A DNA stretch of 12,656 nucleotides, taken from contig SKMM01000356.1 in assembly GCA_007121055.1 (NCBI GenBank), forward strand, positions 1 through 12,656, written 5' to 3'. Origin of the DNA: Paracoccaceae bacterium (lineage in GTDB: Bacteria > Pseudomonadota > Alphaproteobacteria > Rhodobacterales > Rhodobacteraceae). The notes beneath the pieces are model-generated. The model searched no databases and was not told the DNA's origin. It saw nothing but the letters and a program-made list of their open reading frames with translations. Position 1 is the first letter of the stretch; every line of letters starts with the position of its first letter. Both the position numbers and the translations under genes were made by a program. Below, one piece after another: positions 1 through 5,738 of the stretch.

Positions 1-14
1 GCGGCCTGCGGCAG

Positions 15-45
15 GGGCGCCCCCCGGCGCCCGGACCCGGGCGCC
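15..45. repeat. GC-rich inverted-repeat cluster after the CAP gene
   Basis: Three 7-base arms lie here: GGGCGCC at 15-21, GGCGCCC at 26-32 and GGGCGCC at 39-45. The middle arm can pair with either flank, giving two mutually exclusive 7-bp hairpins. On the minus strand this follows directly after the stop of the CAP lipoprotein gene. There is no T-run, so a classical intrinsic terminator cannot be claimed; it may stabilise the mRNA end, or simply reflect GC-rich sequence. Confidence 0.3.
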
Positions 46-49
46 CGCC

Positions 50-673
50 TCAGCCGGCCGGACGCGGCCGCATCTCCTCGAACACCCCCGGCACCAGCGG
101 CGCGGGCAGCCCCTGCATCGGGCTGCTCGCCGCCACCGGCGTCGGCATCCGCTCGGGCGTGCCCACCACCAGCGTCCACCACAGCTTGCCATTGCCCTCC
201 TGGAACCAGGCAAAGCCCATGTCGCGCGCCTCCCGGTCCATCAGGATCGCCCGCGTGTCGCGCTCGTCCATCCAGGCGTTGATGGTCTCGAGCTCGCTCT
301 CGAAGGTCTCGGACACCAGCTCGCCGCGCATCTCGCCGCGGTAACCCGCCCGCGCCACCCGCTGGATCGGCGAGGACCCGTCAGACCCGAAATGCCACGC
401 CCGCCCCTGCGAAGCCATGTCGCGCGAATGCCGCTCGGCCGCCGCCATCAGCTGCGCATTGGGCTCCAGCGGCGCCAGCCCCCGCGCCGACCGCAACGTG
501 TTGACCGAGTCGAGGGCCCGCGCCCGCACCCGCTCGGCGTCTCCCGGGGCGATGCGATAGACCCGCTGCGCCGGCTGCCCGTCGGGCCCCAGCTGCATGG
601 CCGGCTGCATCGGCGCACAGGCGGCCGCGGCCGCCAGCAGGACAACACAGACAAGGGGACGGACAAGACGCAT
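50..673 (-). CDS. CAP-domain (SCP/PR1-like) lipoprotein
   Basis: The 207-residue protein begins with a short basic segment (MRLVRP), a hydrophobic stretch, and an Ala-rich lipobox-like site ending in Cys19 (AAAC-A), so it is probably an exported lipoprotein. The rest resembles a bacterial CAP domain: a helix around SVNTLRSARGLAPL, then His94 in WHFGSDGSSP, the RVARAGYRG segment, Glu118 in the RGELVSE segment (counterpart of the family GEN motif), and a C-terminal WWTLVVG strand. The second conserved CAP His, usually in a GHR-like segment before the last strand, appears replaced (DTRAIL), so a complete His/Glu site is not evident. CAP proteins have varied and often unknown extracytoplasmic roles; no substrate can be given. 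The ATG at 673 is preferred because GAGGAAG lies about 5 bases upstream and the signal peptide starts there; the frame stays open much further upstream, but that extension lacks protein-like character. Possible last gene of its transcript; a GC-rich hairpin follows the stop. Confidence 0.85.
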   Translation of the reverse strand: MRLVRPLVCVVLLAAAAACAPMQPAMQLGPDGQPAQRVYRIAPGDAERVRARALDSVNTLRSARGLAPLEPNAQLMAAAERHSRDMASQGRAWHFGSDGSSPIQRVARAGYRGEMRGELVSETFESELETINAWMDERDTRAILMDREARDMGFAWFQEGNGKLWWTLVVGTPERMPTPVAASSPMQGLPAPLVPGVFEEMRPRPAG

Positions 674-997
674 CGCACTTCCTCGCGCAGGGTCAGGATG
701 GACAGGCTGGCCGCGCCGGAGCATCGGCCGTCCGGAAGGGCTTAGCCCGTCGGGCGCCCCCTGGCAAATCCGATACGCCGCTTCCCGCCCAGGCCGCAGC
801 CCTTCCGCGGGCCTGAGCAAAACGACGCATCGGAGTGTTGCCAAATTGACGATGCCCCCGCAAACTCTGCGATCACGTGCGCGAGACCCGTTGCAATCGA
901 ATGGGCCTGATGTTCTGTCAGCGTGCACGAGGTACGATCTTGCGTGCCCCGGCTGCGTCGCAACCCCTTGACCAGCGGGCAACAACTGGAGGCTAAC
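674..997. other. Non-coding gap between divergent genes
   Basis: This 324-base stretch separates the start of the CAP lipoprotein gene (minus) from the start of the small secreted/membrane protein gene (plus), so it should hold both promoters and leaders. I see no convincing sigma-70 pair. A TACGAT hexamer at 934-939 could be a -10 box for the plus-strand gene, but no good -35 lies 16-18 bases upstream. A TTGCAA at 891-896 has no acceptable -10 at the right distance. A weak inverted repeat TTGCG/CGCAA (940-944 and 959-963) sits in the leader of the small gene. Open frames crossing the gap on both strands have no protein-like features and no ribosome-binding sites. Confidence 0.5.
988..992 (+). 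promoter_or_regulatory. Ribosome-binding site of the 65-residue protein
   Basis: GGAGG lies 5 bases before the ATG at 998. It fixes the start of the small protein and is the main reason to accept so short a gene and to reject the longer in-frame reading beginning at 923. Confidence 0.75.
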
Positions 998-1195
998 ATG
1001 AAGAAACTCGCTCTCGCCCTGGCGCTCTCCGGCGCTGCATCGACCGCCGCCATCGCCGGCGCCCCCGGCGGCAAGATGGCCGACCCGGTCATCGAGCCCC
1101 CGGTGATCGTTGAAGAAACCCGGAAGTCCACCGCCGCGATCGTGATCCCGATCCTGCTGCTGGTGGCCGCCGCCGCCGCGATCGCCGCGAACTGA
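998..1195 (+). CDS. Small secreted or membrane protein, 65 residues, unknown function
   Basis: The protein starts MKKLALALAL and has a typical Sec signal: two Lys, a hydrophobic core, and a likely cleavage site after AIAGA near residue 22. A short Pro/Glu/Val-rich segment follows (ADPVIEPPVIVEE), then a basic RKS and a C-terminal hydrophobic helix (about residues 45-65) rich in Ile, Leu, Val and Ala, ending at Asn. If the signal is cleaved, the mature product would be about 43 residues anchored by its C-terminal helix. A strong GGAGG site precedes the ATG and a perfect-stem terminator follows the stop, so it looks like a monocistronic and genuinely expressed gene. My recollection is that small proteins with this layout (signal, acidic/proline stretch, C-terminal hydrophobic tail) occur across Rhodobacterales with no established role. 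I assign no function. Confidence 0.75.
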   Translation: MKKLALALALSGAASTAAIAGAPGGKMADPVIEPPVIVEETRKSTAAIVIPILLLVAAAAAIAAN

Positions 1196-1215
1196 TCGGG
1201 TCCACCGGATCCAGG

Positions 1216-1256
1216 AAAGGGACGGCAGGGGAACCTCGCCGTCCCTTTTCCTTTTC
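1216..1256 (+). terminator. Intrinsic terminator after the 65-residue protein gene
   Basis: A perfect 11-bp stem (AAAGGGACGGC at 1216-1226, GCCGTCCCTTT at 1238-1248) encloses an 11-base loop. It is followed by a pyrimidine run with two T-tetrads (TTTT at 1246-1249 and 1252-1255). It lies about 20 bases after the stop at 1195. The same hairpin could help stop minus-strand transcription from the polyprenyl synthase gene that ends at 1304, because the left arm begins with AAA, giving a short U-tract in that direction. Confidence 0.85.
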
Positions 1257-1303
1257 CCCGACAGGATGATGGCCGCCCTCACCGAGGGCAGCCTGCGGCG
1301 GGA

Positions 1304-2305
1304 TCACACCACCCGCGCGACGACGTACTCGGCCAGATCGTCCAGATGCGCCCGCAGCGGATGCTCGGGCAACGGCGCCAGCGCCGCGCGCGCCCGCCCC
1401 GCCCAGTCCAGCGCCGCAGCCCGCGTCGCCTCCAGCGCACCGTGTCGGGCCATCAGCGCCATGGCCTCCTGAAGGTCGCCTTCCTCCTGCCGTCCCGAGG
1501 CGATGGTACGCTCCCAGAACGCCCGCTCGGCGGAATCGGCCGCCGCCACCGCAGCGATCACCGGCAGCGTCATCTTCCGCTCGCGGAAATCATCGCCGAG
1601 GTTCTTGCCGATTCCGTCACCCGCCCCGCCATAGTCCAGATAATCGTCGACCATCTGGAACGCGATGCCCAACGCGTCGCCATAGACCCGCAGCCCCTCG
1701 ACCTGGTCCTCCGAGGCCCCGGCGATCACCCCGCCCGCCTCGCAGGCCGCAGCAAACAGCGTGGCGGTCTTGCCGCGCACGACCTTCAGATAGATGTCCT
1801 CGGTGGTCGCCAGATTGCGCGCTGCCGTAAGTTGCAGAACCTCACCCTCGGCGATCTTCGCCGCCGCATCCGACAGGATGCCCAGCACCGTCAGCGACCC
1901 CGTCCCCACCATCAGCTGGAACGCCCGGGCGAACAGATAATCCCCCACCAGCACCGAGGACGTGTTGTCCCAGAGCAGGTTCGCCGTGGGCCGCCCGCGG
2001 CGCTGCGCGCTCTCGTCCACCACATCGTCATGCAGCAGCGTGGCGGTGTGAATGAACTCCACCGTCGCGGCCAGATCCACATGGTGCCGGCCCTGATACC
2101 CGCACAACCGCGCCGCCGCGAGCGTCAGCAGCGGCCGCAGCCGCTTGCCGCCCGCGCCGACCAGATGGGCCGTCACCTCGGGGATGCGCGGCGCGTGCTC
2201 CGAGGCCATGCGCTCCCGAATCACCGCATCCATCGCGTCCAGATCGCTGGCCAGCGCCGCCCGCAGCGCCGCATCGGGCCGCAGGCCCGGCGTGTCGAGG
2301 CCCAT
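1304..2305 (-). CDS. ispB: Long-chain polyprenyl diphosphate synthase (ubiquinone side chain)
   Basis: This 333-residue trans-prenyltransferase condenses isopentenyl diphosphate units onto an allylic primer to give a long all-trans chain. In this group it is most likely the decaprenyl chain of ubiquinone-10. Visible signatures are the GGKRLRPLL segment, the first Asp-rich motif DDVVD (residues 93-97, in LLHDDVVDESAQRRGRPTAN), a K-T dipeptide in VVRGKTATLFA, and the second Asp-rich motif FQMVDDYLD (Asp220, 221, 224) followed by the IGKNLGDD-F-E-KMTLP segment typical of long-chain synthases. Length is normal for IspB/DdsA/SdsA enzymes. The ATG at 2305 is chosen because AAGGAGG lies 8 bases upstream; an in-frame GTG 36 bases earlier (2341) adds 12 residues and has no such site. 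It is divergent from the DUF2007 gene across 62 bases. Chain length cannot be read from the sequence, and a solanesyl or octaprenyl product is possible. Confidence 0.93.
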   Translation of the reverse strand: MGLDTPGLRPDAALRAALASDLDAMDAVIRERMASEHAPRIPEVTAHLVGAGGKRLRPLLTLAAARLCGYQGRHHVDLAATVEFIHTATLLHDDVVDESAQRRGRPTANLLWDNTSSVLVGDYLFARAFQLMVGTGSLTVLGILSDAAAKIAEGEVLQLTAARNLATTEDIYLKVVRGKTATLFAAACEAGGVIAGASEDQVEGLRVYGDALGIAFQMVDDYLDYGGAGDGIGKNLGDDFRERKMTLPVIAAVAAADSAERAFWERTIASGRQEEGDLQEAMALMARHGALEATRAAALDWAGRARAALAPLPEHPLRAHLDDLAEYVVARVV

Positions 2306-2313
2306 CACCGCCC

Positions 2314-2320
2314 CCTCCTT
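2314..2320 (-). promoter_or_regulatory. Ribosome-binding site fixing the polyprenyl synthase start
   Basis: On the minus strand this reads AAGGAGG, 8 bases before the ATG at 2305. It decides in favour of the 333-residue form over the GTG at 2341. Confidence 0.75.
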
Positions 2321-2367
2321 CGCTGCCCGTCTCGACACCACCGGCAGGCTGCCGTTAAGTGACGCCG

Positions 2368-2583
2368 ATGAGGGAACTTCTGCGCACCAACGACCCGACC
2401 GTGATCGCCTGGGCCTCGGCGCTTCTCGACGGCGAGGATATAGAGGTGTTCGTCCTCGACGTCCATATGAGCGCCCTGGAGGGCTCCATCGGCATTTTGC
2501 CGCGGCGCATGATGGTGCGCGACCGCGACCATTTCCGCGCCTCCGCCGTGCTGCGCGACAATGGCGTGCCGCTGGAGAGCTGA
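2368..2583 (+). CDS. DUF2007-family small protein
   Basis: The 71-residue protein starts MRELLRTNDPTVIAW and continues with the typical DUF2007 pattern: a helix (ASALLDGEDIE), a strand (VFVLDVHMS), a glycine-containing turn (EGSIGILPRRMMV), and a C-terminal helix (ASAVLRDNG). The Pfam family is described as a putative signal-transducing or ligand-binding fold; its molecular role is not established. A GTG three codons upstream (2359) is possible, but the ATG at 2368 matches how I recall homologues starting (MKELLRT-like). No strong ribosome-binding site precedes either. It lies 4 bases before the methyltransferase gene when the 2588 start is used, so the two are probably co-transcribed. Its divergent neighbour is the polyprenyl synthase gene. 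Confidence 0.85.
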   Translation: MRELLRTNDPTVIAWASALLDGEDIEVFVLDVHMSALEGSIGILPRRMMVRDRDHFRASAVLRDNGVPLES

Positions 2584-2587
2584 GCCC

Positions 2588-3499
2588 ATGCCCGCCCCCC
2601 GCCCGCCCGGACCCGGCGCCGAGACGGCCCCGACGGAGGGACGGAGCACCGGCACGCCCTCACACCCCGGGGACGCCGCTCAACCGACGGGCGCCCACGA
2701 CCTGCCGCCTCCCGCCCGCCCAGCCACCGAGGGCGCACAACTGCCCGCAGGCCCGATGCCCGATACCACCGACGATGCCTTCCTCGGGGGCCGCGTCCGC
2801 GCCCTGCAACCGCGCCACGGTTTCCGCGCGGCGACCGACGCGGTGCTGCTCGCCGCCGCCGTGCCGGCCCGGCCGGGTGAAGCGGTGCTCGAGCTCGGCT
2901 GCGGGGTCGGCGTGGCGAGCCTCTGCCTCGCCGCCCGCGTGCCGGGCCTGCACCTGAGCGGCCTCGAACTGCAGCCCGCCTATGCCGCGCTGGCCCGCGC
3001 CAACGCCGCCCGCAACGCGGTCCCTCTGACCGTGTGGGAGGGCTGCGTCGCCGCCCCGCCCCCCGGCCTGCGCTTGCAGAGCTTCGACCATGTCATGGCC
3101 AACCCGCCCTGGTTCGCCCCCGCCGACCCCGCCGCTCCCGACTCCGGCCGCGCCACCGCCCGGCGCGAGGACACGCCGCTCGCCGCCTGGATCGCCACCG
3201 GCCTGCGCCGCCTCCGCCCCGGCAGCCGGCTGACGCTGATCCTTCCCACCGCCCGGCTGCCCGACGCGCTCGCCGCCCTTCAGGACCGCGCAAGCCTCAC
3301 CCTCCGCCCACTGGCCCCGCGCAAACGCCGCCCGGCCACCCGCATCCTGCTCCAGGCCCGCAAGGGTGGCCGCGCCCCCTTCGCCCTTGGCCCACCCCTG
3401 ATCCTGCACGCAGGCCCCCGCCACCTGCGCGACGCCGAGGATTTCAGCCCCGAGGCCCGCGCGATCCTGCGCGACGCGGCCGCCCTGCCTCTCATGTAA
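2588..3499 (+). CDS. TrmN6-like tRNA1(Val) A37 N6-methyltransferase
   Basis: A class I SAM-dependent methyltransferase. The SAM-binding motif ELGCGVG is at residues 102-108 and the N6-adenine-type catalytic motif NPPW at 172-175. The preceding segment (DDAFLGGRVRALQPRHGFRAATDAVLLAAAVPA) is the diagnostic N-terminal pattern of the TrmN6/YfiC family, whose E. coli member methylates A37 of tRNA1(Val); that substrate here is inferred from the family. The start is uncertain. From 2588 the protein has 303 residues with an extra N-terminal Pro/Ala/Gly-rich tail of about 56 residues. An ATG at 2756 would give 247 residues, the usual family length. I keep 2588 because a GGAG (2574-2577) lies upstream and the 4-base gap to DUF2007 suggests coupling, but the tail has looser codon use (GGA, TCA, CAA, CCT, CCA, GCA), which favours the shorter form. 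No ribosome-binding site is obvious before 2756. Confidence 0.85.
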   Translation: MPAPRPPGPGAETAPTEGRSTGTPSHPGDAAQPTGAHDLPPPARPATEGAQLPAGPMPDTTDDAFLGGRVRALQPRHGFRAATDAVLLAAAVPARPGEAVLELGCGVGVASLCLAARVPGLHLSGLELQPAYAALARANAARNAVPLTVWEGCVAAPPPGLRLQSFDHVMANPPWFAPADPAAPDSGRATARREDTPLAAWIATGLRRLRPGSRLTLILPTARLPDALAALQDRASLTLRPLAPRKRRPATRILLQARKGGRAPFALGPPLILHAGPRHLRDAEDFSPEARAILRDAAALPLM

Positions 3500-3664
3500 T
3501 CCGGCCGCAGTGCCCAGGTCGCGCCCGAAATCCGGCCGCGTTCTGGCGTGGCACCCCGCCGCCCGGGCCTTCCCCTTGCGCCCCTGTGAGATATGCTCCA
3601 TCACAACCGCCATCCCACCCCACCCGCCCGCACCCCGGGCCGCGCAAGCACAAGCGAGAGAGCC

Positions 3665-4651
3665 ATGGCCGACGGCAGCACCGACCTCCCCGCCCGCCCG
3701 ACCGAGGAGATCTCGGTGCGCGACACCTTCGGCATCGACAGCGAGATGACGGTGAAGGGTTTTGCCGACCGCACCGACCGCGTCCCCGACCTCGACCCCA
3801 CCTACAAGTTCGACCCCGACACCACGCTCGCGATCCTGGCGGGCTTCAACTACAACCGCCGCGTGATGATCCAGGGCTACCACGGCACCGGCAAGTCCAC
3901 CCATATCGAGCAGATCGCCGCGCGCCTGAACTGGCCCTGCGTGCGCGTGAACCTCGACAGCCACATCTCCCGCATCGACCTGATCGGCAAGGACGCGATC
4001 AAGCTGGTGGACGGAAAGCAGATCACCGTGTTCCAGGAGGGCATCCTGCCCTGGGCGCTGCGCAACCCCGTGGCCATCGTGTTCGACGAATACGACGCGG
4101 GCCGCGCCGACGTGATGTTCGTGATCCAGCGCGTGCTGGAGACCGACGGCAAGCTCACGCTGCTGGATCAGAACGAGATCATCCGCCCCCACCCGTCCTT
4201 CCGCCTCTTCGCCACCGCCAACACCATCGGGCTCGGTGACACCACCGGCCTCTACCACGGCACCCAGCAGATCAACCAGGGCCAGATGGACCGCTGGTCG
4301 CTGGTGGCGACGCTCAACTACCTCTCCCACGACGCCGAAACCGCCATCGTGCTGTCGAAAAACCCCCACTACAACACGTCGGAGGGCCGCAAGACCATCT
4401 CGCGCATGGTCACCGTCGCCGACCTCTCCCGCTCGGCCTTCATGAACGGCGACCTCTCCACCGTCATGTCGCCCCGCACCGTCATCGCCTGGGCGGAAAA
4501 CGCGCGCATCTTCCGCTCGGTCGGCTACGCCTTCCGCCTGACCTTCCTCAACAAATGCGACGAGCTGGAGCGCCAGACCGTGGCCGAATTCTACCAGCGC
4601 TGCTTCGACGAGGAACTGCCCGACAGCGCGGTGTCCAAGAGCCTAGGCTGA
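3665..4651 (+). CDS. cobS: Aerobic cobaltochelatase subunit CobS (AAA+ ATPase)
   Basis: CobS hydrolyses ATP and, with CobT and CobN, inserts cobalt into hydrogenobyrinic acid a,c-diamide in the aerobic B12 pathway, in the cytoplasm. The 328-residue protein is full length for the family. It has an N-terminal CobS segment (IDSEMTVKGFADRTDRVPDLDPTYKF), a Walker A GYHGTGKS at residues 71-78, a Walker B VFDEYD with Asp141-Glu142, a sensor-like FATANTIG, and the GLYHGTQQINQGQMDRW segment carrying the arginine-finger region. The ATG at 3665 (MADGSTDL) is preferred over an in-frame ATG at 3593: the added 24 residues are non-conserved, and a purine-rich GAGAGAG lies just before 3665. The 165-base gap upstream has no recognisable promoter or cobalamin riboswitch. 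cobT is not next to it: a glycosyltransferase gene starts 43 bases after the stop. Confidence 0.96.
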   Translation: MADGSTDLPARPTEEISVRDTFGIDSEMTVKGFADRTDRVPDLDPTYKFDPDTTLAILAGFNYNRRVMIQGYHGTGKSTHIEQIAARLNWPCVRVNLDSHISRIDLIGKDAIKLVDGKQITVFQEGILPWALRNPVAIVFDEYDAGRADVMFVIQRVLETDGKLTLLDQNEIIRPHPSFRLFATANTIGLGDTTGLYHGTQQINQGQMDRWSLVATLNYLSHDAETAIVLSKNPHYNTSEGRKTISRMVTVADLSRSAFMNGDLSTVMSPRTVIAWAENARIFRSVGYAFRLTFLNKCDELERQTVAEFYQRCFDEELPDSAVSKSLG

Positions 4652-4682
4652 GGTGGGCGGCGCCCTGTCCGGACCCGGGCGC

Positions 4683-4689
4683 AGGAAGG
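4683..4689 (+). promoter_or_regulatory. Ribosome-binding site fixing the glycosyltransferase start
   Basis: AGGAAGG ends 5 bases before the ATG at 4695. It selects this start over the in-frame GTG at 4653, only one base after the cobS stop, which has no such site of its own. Confidence 0.7.
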
Positions 4690-4694
4690 CACGG

Positions 4695-5738
4695 ATGCTG
4701 TACTTCAGAGCGGCCTCGAACATCCTGAAAGCCCGCCTCGGTGCCAAGGTGCCGCTGAAGGACGCGGCGGTCCATGTCGAGGTCCTCGAGGAAGAGAGCG
4801 TCGAGACGGTGCCCCCCCTGGCCGTCCTCCCCGGAAGCCTCGAGCGTGTCACCCGTGGCGTGCCGGGCCATACCACCGCCGCACACCACCTCAAGATGGC
4901 CCGGATGGCGGAGTTCAGGCACGCGCCTGTTGTGCACTATGTCCTGCCCGACTGCTACGTGCATCGATCCGGCGTGGAATACCGGGGTGGTTACTGGGGT
5001 AGCAGAGGGCCGCTTCGACAGCGGTTTCCCAAGGCGCCGGTCGCCGAGGTTCACGAGGCCACCTTCTGCATGGCGCCGGCCGCCCAGACGTACTTCGGTC
5101 ACTGGCTGCGCGATGCTTGCCCCACTGCCCTCCTGGGGCAGGATCGTGGCCGCCTTTTGCTGGACCTGCGGTCCGACTGGCCGGACGCTGCACGCTATGC
5201 CACCGCCTTCGGCCTGCAGGCCGGCCCATTCGGCCTTTTGCATGTCGATGAACTGCATGTGTTTTCCGATCATGCACAGGGGCAATCCAAACGCGCGCGC
5301 TACAACCTTCTGCGGACGCGACTGGCACAGAACCCTGCCTTGCCCCACGCGACGCAGCGGCCGGTCTATCTCAGGCGCGGGGCGACCGGCGCGGCGCGGC
5401 GGATCGCCCGCGAGGACCAGCTTTGCGAGGTGCTCGACGCCCAGGGCTTTGACATCATCGATATGGAAACGGTCGGTTTTGAGGAACGATACCGGCGCCT
5501 TTCCGCGGCATCTGTCGTCGTTTCGATTGAGGGCAGTCATGTCAACCATGCCGAGTTCGCGATGCCGGCGGGCAGCGCGCTCATCCTCATGATCCCCGGC
5601 GACCGCTTCACGATCGTCCACCGCGGGGTTGCGCATGCCATTGGGCTGCGCTTTGGATGTCTGATCCTCGACCCCTCCAGCGACGGGTATGTCGTGGCTC
5701 CGAAGACGATTTTCGATACCATCGAGTTGGTGACATGA
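4695..5738 (+). CDS. Glycosyltransferase family 61 (DUF563) protein between cobS and cobT
   Basis: The 347-residue protein shows the GT61 pattern. An N-terminal half contains a YFGHWLRDACPTAL segment, equivalent to the family's GHFL-E-hP motif. The C-terminal half runs PVYLRRG (a strand ending in Arg), RRIAREDQL, a GFDIIDMETVGFEERYRRL segment, AASVVVSIEGSHVNH (the family's G-H/S-hxN loop), and AMPAGSALILMIPGDRF. GT61 enzymes transfer sugars such as xylose or GlcNAc to glycans or proteins; in bacteria many serve polysaccharide synthesis. Donor and acceptor are unknown here. No signal peptide or membrane helix is visible. The ATG at 4695 is chosen for its AGGAAGG site. Its stop TGA (5736-5738) overlaps the cobT ATG (5735-5737), so translation is likely coupled. 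Codon use is unlike its neighbours, with AGG, AGA, CGA, TTT, GTT and GGT codons that cobS and cobT largely avoid, suggesting separate acquisition. A link to cobalamin is not supported by family knowledge. Confidence 0.85.
   Translation: MLYFRAASNILKARLGAKVPLKDAAVHVEVLEEESVETVPPLAVLPGSLERVTRGVPGHTTAAHHLKMARMAEFRHAPVVHYVLPDCYVHRSGVEYRGGYWGSRGPLRQRFPKAPVAEVHEATFCMAPAAQTYFGHWLRDACPTALLGQDRGRLLLDLRSDWPDAARYATAFGLQAGPFGLLHVDELHVFSDHAQGQSKRARYNLLRTRLAQNPALPHATQRPVYLRRGATGAARRIAREDQLCEVLDAQGFDIIDMETVGFEERYRRLSAASVVVSIEGSHVNHAEFAMPAGSALILMIPGDRFTIVHRGVAHAIGLRFGCLILDPSSDGYVVAPKTIFDTIELVT

Noticed and set aside
3500..3664. Possible cobalamin riboswitch or promoter before cobS
   Set aside because: I found no B12-box-like GCCACTG core and no hairpin set of the expected kind; a TATGCT at 3592-3597 lacks a -35 at proper spacing.
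2660..4369. A 569-codon minus-strand open frame opposite the methyltransferase and cobS
   Set aside because: Low-complexity Gly/Ala/Val/Arg translation with no motifs; both plus-strand genes are well supported.
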